In this document: positions 26,893 to 36,853 of the stretch, one piece after another
Layout of the letters: the number at the start of each line of letters is the position of its first letter
Numbering within the stretch: the first letter of the stretch is position 1
NCBI RefSeq assembly: GCF_016772475.1
Contig: NZ_CP068595.1
Location: 2,170,001-2,234,000, forward strand
Origin: Paenibacillus sonchi
GTDB taxonomy: Bacteria; Bacillota; Bacilli; Paenibacillales; Paenibacillaceae
Length of the DNA stretch: 64,000 nucleotides
Direction: 5' to 3'
The notes under the pieces: generated by a model
The model's input: the letters and a program-made list of their open reading frames with translations, nothing else
The model's database searches: none
Told to the model about the DNA's origin: nothing
Position numbers and translations under genes: made by a program

Positions 26893-28015
26893 AACTTCTT
26901 CTCCCTTCCACAAGCGGTGCCGGCGAGAGGTAGGCATCGAGCTGCTCAAAATGCTTCTCCGCCTGGTTCGCCTGCAGCGTCACATCCAGGCTGTTCAGAG
27001 CCATGCTCTCATACACCTGCTCGGGGGTCACCTCGTTCAGATGCGCGAAATCCGTATATTGCCCGTGAAAATGTGCATCCTGCATGACGTTGATCATTTT
27101 GCTGCTGTACGCTACCGGAAACACCGGCTTGCCGAACACCCAGCCGAGAATCATCGCATGGAAGCGGGAAGCAACAATGAAGCTTGCACCTGCCAATGCA
27201 TCGAGAATCTCAGCGATATCCGTCTTATAAAAGTGGACCTGTGTCTCACGCTGCAGCCCTGCCGGAATGAGGCCGAGAATCTGCCCGATCGCTTCCTGGT
27301 CCCCTTCATGCTGGCAGAACGACAGAAAATGCACGGCATAGCCCTGCTGAATGAAATGGATTGCAACATCTTTCATTTTTTCATAATAGAGGTTGTCAAA
27401 ACCGCTCAGGGCTTTGGAGGAAGGCTTGATCACCGAGATGGCGATATACTTCCCTTCCGGAGCTTTTCCTGCGGCCTGATCATACTGGAGCTGAAAAATA
27501 ATGTCCGGGGCCATTCGGACGTTGCCCATATCCTTGAACAAATCATAGGAATACTGCTCTCTGAACGAGATGTCGGTATATTCCTTGAAGATCCGCCGGT
27601 GTTCCTCATAATAAGCCTTATCGGTAAAGGGGCCGAAGTTGGCGCCCATCAGATAATACGGTTTGCTTTTGTTGCGCAGGTTTTCGTTATTCGCCACGTA
27701 TTCGGCCCATTGCTCCCCCTGCATAAAAATCGACCCGCCAATATGCACAGTGCCGTCTCCCTGATCCACCAGAAACTTCTGCATGAAATTCGGATGCAGC
27801 TTCAGCTTGCGGAAGAAATAGTTGATCCCCCGGAACAGCACGGAGTCGGAGGCATAGACCTTTAGATTGCCGAGATCCTTGAAGACCACTTTATACAGCC
27901 GCGGGGCAATCAGCAGGAACTGGGTATCGGGGTAGCGTTCGCACAGGACCTTGATAAACAGATCATCGCCGAGATTAAATTCAGTGTATGCGTAGATCAT
28001 CATTTTTTTCTTCAT
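26882..28015 (-). CDS. Polysaccharide pyruvyl transferase family protein
   Basis: 377 residues, PS_pyruv_trans family, transferring pyruvate from PEP to a sugar of a surface glycan. N-terminal MIYAYTEFNLGDDLFIKVL, central VHIGGSIFMQGEQWAEYVAN and YLMGANFGPFTDKAYYEEH, and the C-terminal ASFIVASRFHAMILGWVFGK, which holds the conserved Arg-Phe-His of the active site. It differs clearly from CsaB (no YYGFRNSGDEA-type start), so it probably modifies an exopolysaccharide and is not the general SLH-anchor enzyme; this last point is inference. Overlaps its upstream neighbour by 4 bases. Confidence 0.85.
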   Translation of the reverse strand: MKKKMMIYAYTEFNLGDDLFIKVLCERYPDTQFLLIAPRLYKVVFKDLGNLKVYASDSVLFRGINYFFRKLKLHPNFMQKFLVDQGDGTVHIGGSIFMQGEQWAEYVANNENLRNKSKPYYLMGANFGPFTDKAYYEEHRRIFKEYTDISFREQYSYDLFKDMGNVRMAPDIIFQLQYDQAAGKAPEGKYIAISVIKPSSKALSGFDNLYYEKMKDVAIHFIQQGYAVHFLSFCQHEGDQEAIGQILGLIPAGLQRETQVHFYKTDIAEILDALAGASFIVASRFHAMILGWVFGKPVFPVAYSSKMINVMQDAHFHGQYTDFAHLNEVTPEQVYESMALNSLDVTLQANQAEKHFEQLDAYLSPAPLVEGRRSYES

Positions 28016-29067
28016 ATCTTAATTTCCTTTCTGCTGATCACGGCTTTGAGCTTCTGTTTGAACTGCAGCCAGCTGCGGTCCAGATGAATCAGCCTCCCGT
28101 ACAGGGCCGGAGAAATTAAGAAGGCTTTGATCTGAAAGGCGAGCTGCCGGTCATCCCCCTGATAATTCCGCATGATCGCCAGCATTTCCTGATTCACACC
28201 GGGATAGGCGAGTTCGATATCATGAAGCAGCCTGCGGGTGCTGATGCCGCTCGTGCCGTTCAGGCAGGTCTTGAGATTGTAAAAGTAGTTCTCGGTCATT
28301 TCGCGGTTCAGCAAAAGATCCGATATCGTGTGAACCTCATGGAAGGGATGGGCGCTGAAATACTCAGCCACCCGTTTGAAGGCGGCGACGACATCGAATT
28401 TGTTCACATTGTACGTTCCCGTAATCGATGAGGTCCGCTGGAGATAATAGGACAGCACATCAGGGATGGAAATGACCCGGGAGGCCCTGGCTAACGCTTT
28501 GTAGATGAACTCCTGGTCCTCTCCGTTCACGCAGCGCTCGGTATATGAGATGCCGTTTTCCAGCAGGAAGGTGCGCTTGAAGGCAATGCTGCCGGTCCAG
28601 ATCCGCAAGGTTTTATGCACAAAAATATTCTTCAGCGCTTCACTTCCCGTAGTATCGGAAGATGCTGAAGTGAAACTCACGATCGTTGATCCGTCCTCAC
28701 GGACCAGATTATAGCCCCAGCAGAGAATGTCCGTCCTTCCGCCGGCAGTAGAGGACTCTACCCGCTGCACCAGACTGCTGTCCGCGTAATCATCACCGTC
28801 CAGAAACAGCACATAGTCGCCGCTAGCGGCGGCCAGCCCTGTATTTCTGGCGGCACTCACCCCGCCATTGGCCGTCCGGATCAGCTTCGCCTTCAGAATG
28901 GGGTGGCGCGCGAGCATCTCTTCCGCAACCTGGGCCGTACGGTCCCTGGAGCCGTCATCCACCAGAATCAGCTCGAACCGTTTCTCGCTCTGATTCAGGA
29001 GTGAATTCAGCAAGGGCTCGACATAATGTTCTAAATTGTACATGGGAACTACAATGCTTAGGCTCAT
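28012..29067 (-). CDS. Glycosyltransferase family 2 protein
   Basis: 351 residues, GT-A fold: SIVVPMYNLEHYVEPLLNSL at the start, LILVDDGSRDRTAQVAEEML, TANGGVSAARNTGLAAASGD and the metal-binding YVLFLDGDDY near residue 92. The C-terminal third is helical and basic. Typical of enzymes building repeating units of exopolysaccharides. Four-base overlap (ATGA-type) with the pyruvyl transferase gene; 31 bases after the next GT2 gene. Confidence 0.9.
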   Translation of the reverse strand: MSLSIVVPMYNLEHYVEPLLNSLLNQSEKRFELILVDDGSRDRTAQVAEEMLARHPILKAKLIRTANGGVSAARNTGLAAASGDYVLFLDGDDYADSSLVQRVESSTAGGRTDILCWGYNLVREDGSTIVSFTSASSDTTGSEALKNIFVHKTLRIWTGSIAFKRTFLLENGISYTERCVNGEDQEFIYKALARASRVISIPDVLSYYLQRTSSITGTYNVNKFDVVAAFKRVAEYFSAHPFHEVHTISDLLLNREMTENYFYNLKTCLNGTSGISTRRLLHDIELAYPGVNQEMLAIMRNYQGDDRQLAFQIKAFLISPALYGRLIHLDRSWLQFKQKLKAVISRKEIKI

Positions 29068-29098
29068 GCGGCCACTCCCTTCCTGAAGTAGTGATCGG

Positions 29099-30004
29099 TT
29101 ATCCCGCAGTCTGTCTGGAGAAGATTTCTTTCAGTCCTTTTTTGTAGCCTTTGATGGCCGCGACATTCTTTTTGGGCTGTTCCCGGAGGATGAGATAAAG
29201 TGTGGTCCAGACAAGAGCAAGATATCCGATAGGCCCTGATTTCTTGTCCTTCAGCAGATACACATGGTTCAGCACCCGGGTATAAGCCACGTCTTCAAGG
29301 TTGTCCCTGGAGGCCGGTGACTCGTGATGCAGAAGCTTCAGTTCGGGATTGATGTAGAGGGGGCCGGATTTTTGGGCGATGCGTGACATCAGAATGTCTT
29401 CGCCGACGCTGTAGCTTTTGAGCCAGGGCACGGGTCCCAGATCCTTAATGGCCTCCTTCTTGAACGACATGTTGCAGCCGTGCTGGAATTCGGTCTTGAA
29501 GATCTTCCTCGCCTTATGCCAATTGTACATGGAGCCTGCTTGGCCGCTTAGAGAGAGCTTGCCGCTCGATAGAGATTGCTGGAAGGACAGCAGACAGCGG
29601 ATTGTGCCAAGGAAGCTGTTGCTCATCCCGATGGCAATACCGCCAACCCCTGCGCAGTTTGGATAGTCGAGGTAGGTTTGGATCAATGTGGACAGATAAT
29701 GTCCGGGGATTTCAACGTCATCGTCAAGGAAGAGGATCTTATCCATCGTGGACAGTTCCACCGCCTTGATCCGTGACAGCCATAATCCCCGGTCCGTCTT
29801 GCTGTGATAAATAAAAGAATAACCGCATGCGGTCAATAACGTTTCGAATTCGCTTAGAATTTCTTTGGGTATGTCGCCGTCATCTATAATGATAACCTCG
29901 ATGGGGGAGGTCCGGCCTATGTCCTGTTTGGTGATAGAATGAATGCACCGTGTCAGGTCCTGTACCCGATTCCTCGTGCAGATAACCACTGACAATCCTT
30001 GCAT
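29099..30004 (-). CDS. Glycosyltransferase family 2 protein
   Basis: About 301 residues; first gene of the leftward glycan cluster. MQGLSVVICTRNRVQDLTRC starts the GT-A domain, with IIIDDGDIPKEIL, KILFLDDDVEIPGHYL (metal-binding DDD) and NMSFKKEAIKDLGPVPW, YSVGEDILMSRIA further on. ATG 30004 is preferred over 30034, because AAGGGAG lies 8 bases before it and nothing similar precedes the longer start. Substrate unknown. No initiating phosphosugar transferase or polymerase is visible in the cluster. Confidence 0.88.
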   Translation of the reverse strand: MQGLSVVICTRNRVQDLTRCIHSITKQDIGRTSPIEVIIIDDGDIPKEILSEFETLLTACGYSFIYHSKTDRGLWLSRIKAVELSTMDKILFLDDDVEIPGHYLSTLIQTYLDYPNCAGVGGIAIGMSNSFLGTIRCLLSFQQSLSSGKLSLSGQAGSMYNWHKARKIFKTEFQHGCNMSFKKEAIKDLGPVPWLKSYSVGEDILMSRIAQKSGPLYINPELKLLHHESPASRDNLEDVAYTRVLNHVYLLKDKKSGPIGYLALVWTTLYLILREQPKKNVAAIKGYKKGLKEIFSRQTAG

Positions 30005-30381
30005 ATACTCCACTCCCTTATCCATTTCTCCCATTCTATATTTGGTATGATAACCTGGGATTATAAGCTAACTTAAGCTTACTATTGGCAGAGAAAGGTT
30101 GTATATACTACTTTAGTTTACTTATTGGCAGCCACGGTTCGGCGGGTCAAAGGCCTGGATTTTGATGATTAAGTGGTTCTGGGACCAGGCGGAGGTTTTC
30201 TTTGAGTAATTAGTAATAGTTTTTTTTGATAATTAACATAAAATTCTATAAATTCGACATAAACTGCAGTGCGCAAAAATCCGATACAGTAAATATAGGC
30301 ATTTTTTCATACAAATCCAGGGAGGGACGCAAAAGTCAAGGGTAAACAGGATGGACATCTTAGAAAAATGGGGCTGAATTT
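30005..30381. other. Divergent intergenic region between glycan cluster and SLH gene
   Basis: 377 bases, strongly A/T-rich between 30180 and 30310. GGGAGGGACG at about 30322-30331 resembles a ribosome site but no credible frame follows it. No gene seen; promoters for both directions are expected here. Confidence 0.4.
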
Positions 30382-33300
30382 GTGAAATTCAAAAAGGGTT
30401 CAAGACATTTGATCGTGGCATTAATTTTGATCCTGATCGTTAGTAATTTTTACGGTATACCGTACATTGCGCAAGCACAGACATCAGGCCCATTCGATAC
30501 AGTAATGGAGGACACGCTGGAGCCTGCCGGGCAATCGGTTTCAGTCATTAACAGTAACGGGATTGGCATTACCGAAGTAGATAATACCAACGGACAATGG
30601 CAGTACAGCGCAGGAGGGAACTTCTGGTTGTCCATTGTGGCACCGGATCCCGGCAAGATTGCAGTGTTCGGCAGGGATGTGATGATCCGTTTTGTACCAA
30701 AGAAGGATTGGAACGGAACCGCACAAATCCGGTATCGGGGATGGCTTTCTTCAGGGGAGTACAGCAGTAATTATGTAAATGTAAATGCTGAATATGCCGG
30801 AGATGCCGCAAGTTATAGTGAATCGGAACAAGCTGCGCAGATTGAAGTTACACCGGTTAATGATAAACCTTATATTTCTGAGCTTAGCGGCAGCACCTAT
30901 CTTGATTTTGATGGCAAAGGATATGTTACCATTCCGGATTTGAATATATACTCCAATTCCCTTACCATCGAAACTTGGGTAAATGCCAGCAGTGCTCCAA
31001 CGTGGGCCCGTATTTTTGATACCTCGTACGGCCCTGATAATTTTAATCTTCATCTTACATTTGAAGGAACCTCAGGAAGAATAGCGCTTGAAGCCTTGCC
31101 GCAAAAGGGTCCCAGAGTGAAGTCATATCTGGTGAGAACCTCGGAGCAGCTGCCGTTGAACCAATGGGTACACGTAGCCGCTGTTTATAATGCTGTGGAG
31201 AAAAAGGCCTATATCTATTGGAACGGGATTTTGAAAGGCAGCGGCTTTATGGATCTCACAGATATGGCCAAAGGCAGCTCCGCGAATTTCAATATGCCGA
31301 GACCCTACAATTTTATTGGTGAGAGCACATGGTCCCAGGATGCCAATTATGTTGGCGGCATGAGAGATTACCGTATCTGGAATAAGGCAAAGACCCAGGC
31401 GGAGATTGAGAGCCAGATGAACACAAGTCTTACTGGCACCGAAACTAATCTGATGGTCAACTATAAGTTCAATAATCCTGACGATGGGGCTGTAGCCAAG
31501 GACTCCTCCGCGGGCCAAAGAAACGGAAATATCATCAGCGGCAAATGGCTGTCCGGGACAGGTTTTAACTCCAACGTGGTGACACCCGTGAACACACCTG
31601 TATCCAAGCCGTTTAAGGTGACGGATGTTGATGCCGGCGACGTGCTGACGCTTAGTGCAACCTCATCGAATACGTCGCTTTTGCCGAACGCCAACATCAC
31701 ATTTTCAGGTGAAGGCCCGGAAAGAAGCATTAATCTGACCCCGGCGGCAAATATGACAGGCACCTCCACCATCAAAGTCACCGTAAGTGATGGAATGACT
31801 TCGAGTACCAGCAGCTTTTTGCTGAGTGTAGTGGCCGGTAAATTTGATCTGAAATTCATTGCGCCTGCTGTAGGGGTAATGGCCCCTGCCTTTAGCAGAG
31901 GGATTGTCTATAATAAAGTGCATGTTCCCAACAAAAGCGGAAACAATCCGAACAACAGCATCAATATTAATGTAGGGGCGGTGAATCCCGCTGATGTGAA
32001 TGTGATGGCCTACGCCGACAATGGCTCTGGGATAACCGTATCGGGAACCTACCCGGCGTTTACGGTCAGCGGCCTGCCAGTGGGTGTATATAAGGCGGTA
32101 AAGATAAAAGTAGCCGATAAATATTCAACCAACTCCAAGGAATATGTGCTGGATGTGATCCGCTATCCGGAGAATGATGCCAATCTGGCTGCGTCAAATG
32201 GGCTTTCCGTATTTAGCTCAGACACCGGACAAGCCATAGCCCTGTCTCCAGGCTACAGCAGCAATACAGGCAATTATACTGCCACCATCGAGAACAATGT
32301 AAGCTCGATAAAAGTGGATGTTATCAAGTCCAGTATGTTTGCGGCAGCAACACTAAACGGAACAGGCATCGGCTCGGCCGAATCCGCCGCAGCTACAGGG
32401 AATGTCAGCCTGGCCTATGGAAAAAATGTAATTTCGGTAGTGGTTACTGCAGAAGACGGAAAGACGGCAAAAACCTATACTATTACGGTTGTAAGGAAGC
32501 TGTCTGGTGATGCCAGTCTGACTAATCTGACCGCTTCGCCGGATGGGCTGTCGCCAGTCTTTGACACCAATCAGCCGGATTATACGATGGCTGTGGCCAA
32601 CGCTGTAACGGCTGCGGAATTTACTCCGACAGCCGCTGAAGGTGCAAGCATTAAGGTGAATGGTGTGGATCACCCTAGCGGCACTCCTTTCTCCATAACC
32701 AATCTTGCAGCAGGCAATAACAAGTATCTGATTGAGGTAACGGCACAGGATGGAGTGACCAAGAAGTCTTACAGTCTGTTCATTCTGCGTGCACCTTCGG
32801 ATGTGGCCGATCTTTCGGGCTTGACTGTCTCATCAGGGACATTGTCGCCTGTGTTTAATAACGATGCTACCGGGTATTCGGTTGAGGTTCCGAATGAGGT
32901 TTCGTCCCTGGAAATCACTCCGAAGCTGCTTGATGCTGCGGCAAGCCTGTCTGTAGACGGGAATGTGCATATCGATGATACAGCCTACACCAAAAACCTG
33001 AATGTCGGCATGAACACAGTTATGATCGTTGTTGTCTCGCAGAGTGGCGTACGTGAGAAAACAACCCTTGTAAATATTATCAGAAAAGCTTCATCCAATG
33101 CGGACCTGTCCAGCCTGGTTCTTTCAGACGGCCAGCTCGACCCTGCTTATGACAAGAACCAGACCCGGTATGCCGTTACTGTGGACAACCAAGTGTCTGA
33201 GCTTGCGGTAACTCCAACACCCGAGGACGTTCATGCAACAGTTAGTCTGAACGGCAACGTGACACCTAACGCTCAGCCAAGATGGGTCGATCTGCAGGTA

Positions 33301-36300
33301 GGGGTTAACGAGTTCAATGTTCTTGTCCAAGCGGAAGATGGTGTAACTGCGAAGAATTACGTACTGACGATTGTCCGCAAGGCATCTTCCGATGCGGATT
33401 TAATCAATATCACCTTGTCCGGCAAGCCGCTGTCCGGCGGATTTGACCGCACAACTTCGACCTATTTCGAATATGTCGCCAATAATATTGACAGCATGGC
33501 TGTTACGGCGGCTACAAGTGACGAACAGGCCACTTATACAATCAACGGAGTCCAGTCCGCAGGCGGTGTGCCGGTTCCTTTGGCTGTAGGTGAAAATGTA
33601 GTTACAATAGCCGTTACGGCCGCTGACAAAGTAACTATCAAGGAATATACGGTAACCATCGTTCGCGCGGCTTCGTCCAATGCGAATTTGCTTGAGCTCA
33701 CGATGACTGATTTATCGGATAATGCGATCTCCCTTACGCCTGTTATGGGTACTCTCAGTTACAATGGCACTGTGGAGGATTCGGTTTCAGCAGCTAAGCT
33801 GAATGCGGTTGTTGACGATGCAAATGCAAGCACCTCCGTATCAGTGAATGGAGTTTGGATCGAAGATCTGAATGCTGTGCCTTTGACTACAGGATTAAAT
33901 GTGATTGAAGTCAATGTCACGGCCCAAGATGGAAGCATGAAGGTATACACCATTAATCTCGTGCGAAATCCAAGCACAGATGCTGCGCTTTTAGAGATGA
34001 GAATTACCCCTGGCGAACTAACACCGGGTTTCCAGCCAGGGATCAGTGATTATTCGGTCAATGTGGACAATAGTGTAAGCAGCATGGATTTTTCAATTGT
34101 GACGAATCATGAGGCGGCAACCTATGTCCTGAAAAAGAATGGAGCCTCCACTGGTGTCACTGGAAACACTGTGGCCCTGGATGAGGGAACAAATCAAATT
34201 ACAGTACAGGTTACGGCTGCTGATGCGAGCACCCAAATGACCTATACAGTTACTGTGAATCGTGCCATTCTGCCGAAGGATTCCTCTCTTAAGGATTTGA
34301 CCGTCAGCTCTGTGACTGGAACGGAGATCCTGGACCCCGGGTTTTCAGCGGGAATCTTCAAGTATTCCTTGTCCGTACCTTATGGAGTGGATCAGGTAGA
34401 ACTGGATGCGCTAAAAGGAGACATAAATGCGCGGTTAACTGTAAATGGTGTCACAGTAGATAACCCGATGCTTGTCAAATTAGCAGAAGGGCTAAATACT
34501 GTAAACTTAAAGGTTACAGCTCAGGATGGTAAGACAGAAAGTGTATATGAGGTGGAAATCACCCGGAAATCACGCTCTTCCAATGCTGATTTGAACAATA
34601 TCAGCGTCAATGCCGGAGCTTTGGACCCCGCCTTTGATCCAGCTGTTTCCGAGTATACGGTAGAGGTAGAAAATGACGTGGATTCTATCGCCCTGAACCC
34701 GGTAGTGGCTGATACAAAAGCGGGAAGCCAAATCATTGGCAGAGACGGAGCCGCTCTGAACCATCTGGTTGAAGGGGATAATGTATTTGATATTTTGGTC
34801 ACTGCGGAGGACGGGACGGTAAAGATCTACACGGTTAAGGTTATTAAGGCCAAGCCTACAGCTACACCAACACCGACGGTAACGCCAACGGCAACACCAA
34901 CACCAACACCAACACCGACCGTGACGCCAACAGCAACACCGTCAACAGAACCATCGGCAACGCCGACGGCAGAACCATCGGCAACGCCGTCGACAGATCC
35001 ATCGGCAACACCGACGGCAGGACCATCGGCAACGCCAACGGTGGAACCAACAGAAACACCAGTACCAACGGCAGAACCGACGGAAACACCAGTACCAACG
35101 GCAGAACCGACGGAAACACCGGCACCCACACCAGTTACACCGGCTACACCGGCACCGACGGTAAAACCAACAGAGAAACCAACGGAGAAACCAACAGAGA
35201 AGCCAACGGAGAAACCAACAGAGAAGCCAACGGAGAAACCAACAGAGAAGCCAACGGAGAAGCCAACGGAGAAGCCAACAGAAACACCAACGGCAACGCC
35301 AACAGAAACACCAGCCACACCGGCACCGGCCACACCGGACCCTGTCACACCAACTGCGACAGCGTTGACCGAGCGAATTACTGTGAAGGTGGAATCCGGA
35401 CAGTTGGGTCTAGGCTCTGTATTGGCGGAGACGGTCATTCAACGCACTAAGGATTCAGGCGGGATTCTGCATGATGTGGTCAACTTCACAACGGACCGGG
35501 TGGATGAGGTTGTCCGGAAAATCACCGGAGCCTTGGATAATACGGCCCGGATCATGATCCCGGACGAGAAGGATCAGGTTGCGGATATTAATGTGAATGT
35601 TCCAAAAGATGCGATTAAGACACTCGGTGATTCTAATGTGAACCTGGAGATTTTCACAGATAACGTAAGAATTCTTATAGCACAGTCATCATTGGATACT
35701 TTCACAGAAGACCTATTCTTCCATGTTGTGCCAATTAAAGACCAGTCGCTGCGCAAAGAGGTCGAAGACCGGGCCAGAATTGAGCGGATTGTCAGAGAAA
35801 TAGCAGCAGACAAACAAATTGATGTTGTGGCCCGTCCGATGACTATTGAAACCAATATGCAGAGCAGACCGGTTACAATTACGCTTCCTTTGCGTGACGT
35901 GCAGCTGCCGGCCACTCTCCCGGAGAGAGAAGACTTCCTGTCCAATCTGGTGATCTTTATCGAGCATAGTGATGGTGATAAAGAGCTGAAGAAGGCGAAA
36001 ATTGTTGATTACAAGCCGGGCGAACTTGGCCTGCAATTCAATGTAGACAAATTCAGTACATTCACCATTCTGAACATGGAAGGCTGGGAGCAGTATTTGG
36101 CGGCAACAGAGGCAGCACAGCTGCTGCAGCAGAACCAGAACCATCACAAAGCCTTCATTACCGGCTATTCAGATGGAACCTTCAAGCCGAACCATTCGAT
36201 TACCCGTGCGGAAATGGCTGCAATACTGGCAAGAAACCTCGGCTATGATGCATCCGCAGTGCCGGCTGTCTCCTCCTATCCGGATGTGAGGGACAGACAC

Positions 36301-36753
36301 TGGGCGAAAGGCGCCATTGAATTTGTCAAAGAGGCGGGCTTGATGCAGGGCAACGAAAAAGGCCGGTTCCTGCCGGATGCCCCAATCAGCCGCGGTGAGA
36401 TGGCCGCCATTGCATCAAGATATAAGAAGTTGGACATTACAGCTGCAACATCCGGCGGCGGATTCAAGGATACGGCTGGCCACTGGGCTGCCAAAGACAT
36501 TGAAGCTGCAAGCAAGGCGGGTATTATTAACGGATATGAGGATGGTACGTACCGTCCAGGCGGTAACCTGACACGTGCTGAGGCCGTAAAGGTTGTCAAT
36601 CGTCTATTCGGACGCGGACCATTATACGGTGCCGCAACCCCAAGCTGGCCTGACGTACCGGCGGCAAATTGGGCTTATAATGAAATTGAGGAAGCTTCCA
36701 TTGACCACACGTTCACAGTGAGGAACGAAGGTGGAGAAACGCTTAGCCAATAA
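30382..36753 (+). CDS. Giant S-layer-anchored surface protein: LamG, nine cadherin-like domains, Thr/Pro stalk, SLH domains
   Basis: 2123 residues, start GTG 30382. Signal peptide 1-32 (IVALILILIVSNFYG, cut near AQAQ). In order: a short beta region; a LamG/concanavalin-like domain about 170-385 (DFDGKGYVTIPDL, RDYRIWNKAKTQAEI); an Ig/cadherin-like domain about 400-490; nine cadherin-like beta-sandwich repeats (PF12733 type) about 598-1490, each ending in a variant of VTAEDGKTAKTYTITVVRK; a Thr/Pro linker about 1492-1660 with nine TEKP units; a beta-rich domain about 1662-1915; and three SLH domains from about 1922 (ITGYSDGTFKPNHSITRAEM). SLH domains bind pyruvylated wall polymer, so this is a long cell-surface stalk, probably binding glycans through LamG. 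The third SLH is followed by a short tail. A strong terminator follows. Confidence 0.92.
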   Translation: MKFKKGSRHLIVALILILIVSNFYGIPYIAQAQTSGPFDTVMEDTLEPAGQSVSVINSNGIGITEVDNTNGQWQYSAGGNFWLSIVAPDPGKIAVFGRDVMIRFVPKKDWNGTAQIRYRGWLSSGEYSSNYVNVNAEYAGDAASYSESEQAAQIEVTPVNDKPYISELSGSTYLDFDGKGYVTIPDLNIYSNSLTIETWVNASSAPTWARIFDTSYGPDNFNLHLTFEGTSGRIALEALPQKGPRVKSYLVRTSEQLPLNQWVHVAAVYNAVEKKAYIYWNGILKGSGFMDLTDMAKGSSANFNMPRPYNFIGESTWSQDANYVGGMRDYRIWNKAKTQAEIESQMNTSLTGTETNLMVNYKFNNPDDGAVAKDSSAGQRNGNIISGKWLSGTGFNSNVVTPVNTPVSKPFKVTDVDAGDVLTLSATSSNTSLLPNANITFSGEGPERSINLTPAANMTGTSTIKVTVSDGMTSSTSSFLLSVVAGKFDLKFIAPAVGVMAPAFSRGIVYNKVHVPNKSGNNPNNSININVGAVNPADVNVMAYADNGSGITVSGTYPAFTVSGLPVGVYKAVKIKVADKYSTNSKEYVLDVIRYPENDANLAASNGLSVFSSDTGQAIALSPGYSSNTGNYTATIENNVSSIKVDVIKSSMFAAATLNGTGIGSAESAAATGNVSLAYGKNVISVVVTAEDGKTAKTYTITVVRKLSGDASLTNLTASPDGLSPVFDTNQPDYTMAVANAVTAAEFTPTAAEGASIKVNGVDHPSGTPFSITNLAAGNNKYLIEVTAQDGVTKKSYSLFILRAPSDVADLSGLTVSSGTLSPVFNNDATGYSVEVPNEVSSLEITPKLLDAAASLSVDGNVHIDDTAYTKNLNVGMNTVMIVVVSQSGVREKTTLVNIIRKASSNADLSSLVLSDGQLDPAYDKNQTRYAVTVDNQVSELAVTPTPEDVHATVSLNGNVTPNAQPRWVDLQVGVNEFNVLVQAEDGVTAKNYVLTIVRKASSDADLINITLSGKPLSGGFDRTTSTYFEYVANNIDSMAVTAATSDEQATYTINGVQSAGGVPVPLAVGENVVTIAVTAADKVTIKEYTVTIVRAASSNANLLELTMTDLSDNAISLTPVMGTLSYNGTVEDSVSAAKLNAVVDDANASTSVSVNGVWIEDLNAVPLTTGLNVIEVNVTAQDGSMKVYTINLVRNPSTDAALLEMRITPGELTPGFQPGISDYSVNVDNSVSSMDFSIVTNHEAATYVLKKNGASTGVTGNTVALDEGTNQITVQVTAADASTQMTYTVTVNRAILPKDSSLKDLTVSSVTGTEILDPGFSAGIFKYSLSVPYGVDQVELDALKGDINARLTVNGVTVDNPMLVKLAEGLNTVNLKVTAQDGKTESVYEVEITRKSRSSNADLNNISVNAGALDPAFDPAVSEYTVEVENDVDSIALNPVVADTKAGSQIIGRDGAALNHLVEGDNVFDILVTAEDGTVKIYTVKVIKAKPTATPTPTVTPTATPTPTPTPTVTPTATPSTEPSATPTAEPSATPSTDPSATPTAGPSATPTVEPTETPVPTAEPTETPVPTAEPTETPAPTPVTPATPAPTVKPTEKPTEKPTEKPTEKPTEKPTEKPTEKPTEKPTEKPTETPTATPTETPATPAPATPDPVTPTATALTERITVKVESGQLGLGSVLAETVIQRTKDSGGILHDVVNFTTDRVDEVVRKITGALDNTARIMIPDEKDQVADINVNVPKDAIKTLGDSNVNLEIFTDNVRILIAQSSLDTFTEDLFFHVVPIKDQSLRKEVEDRARIERIVREIAADKQIDVVARPMTIETNMQSRPVTITLPLRDVQLPATLPEREDFLSNLVIFIEHSDGDKELKKAKIVDYKPGELGLQFNVDKFSTFTILNMEGWEQYLAATEAAQLLQQNQNHHKAFITGYSDGTFKPNHSITRAEMAAILARNLGYDASAVPAVSSYPDVRDRHWAKGAIEFVKEAGLMQGNEKGRFLPDAPISRGEMAAIASRYKKLDITAATSGGGFKDTAGHWAAKDIEAASKAGIINGYEDGTYRPGGNLTRAEAVKVVNRLFGRGPLYGAATPSWPDVPAANWAYNEIEEASIDHTFTVRNEGGETLSQ

Positions 36754-36762
36754 GATTATATG

Positions 36763-36815
36763 AAGACAAAGAAGGCCGCAGCCCCTGACAGGTGACTGAC
36801 GGCCTTCTTTGTCTT
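36763..36815 (+). terminator. Terminator of the SLH protein gene
   Basis: Sixteen-base perfect stem AAGACAAAGAAGGCCG / CGGCCTTCTTTGTCTT (36763-36778 with 36800-36815). It may serve both this gene and the convergent mutarotase gene. Confidence 0.85.
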
Positions 36816-36853
36816 ATTCACAGGTTGGAAAAGTGTGGTGGCGGGTGCGCCCG

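Noticed and set aside
26882..28015. Pyruvyl transferase as CsaB, the SLH-anchor enzyme
   Set aside because: Its N-terminal motif differs from CsaB and it is embedded in an exopolysaccharide-type cluster; only the family is claimed.
34827..35438. A 203-codon minus-strand frame made of GVSVGFSVG-like repeats
   Set aside because: It is the antisense shadow of the Thr/Pro stalk of the SLH protein.
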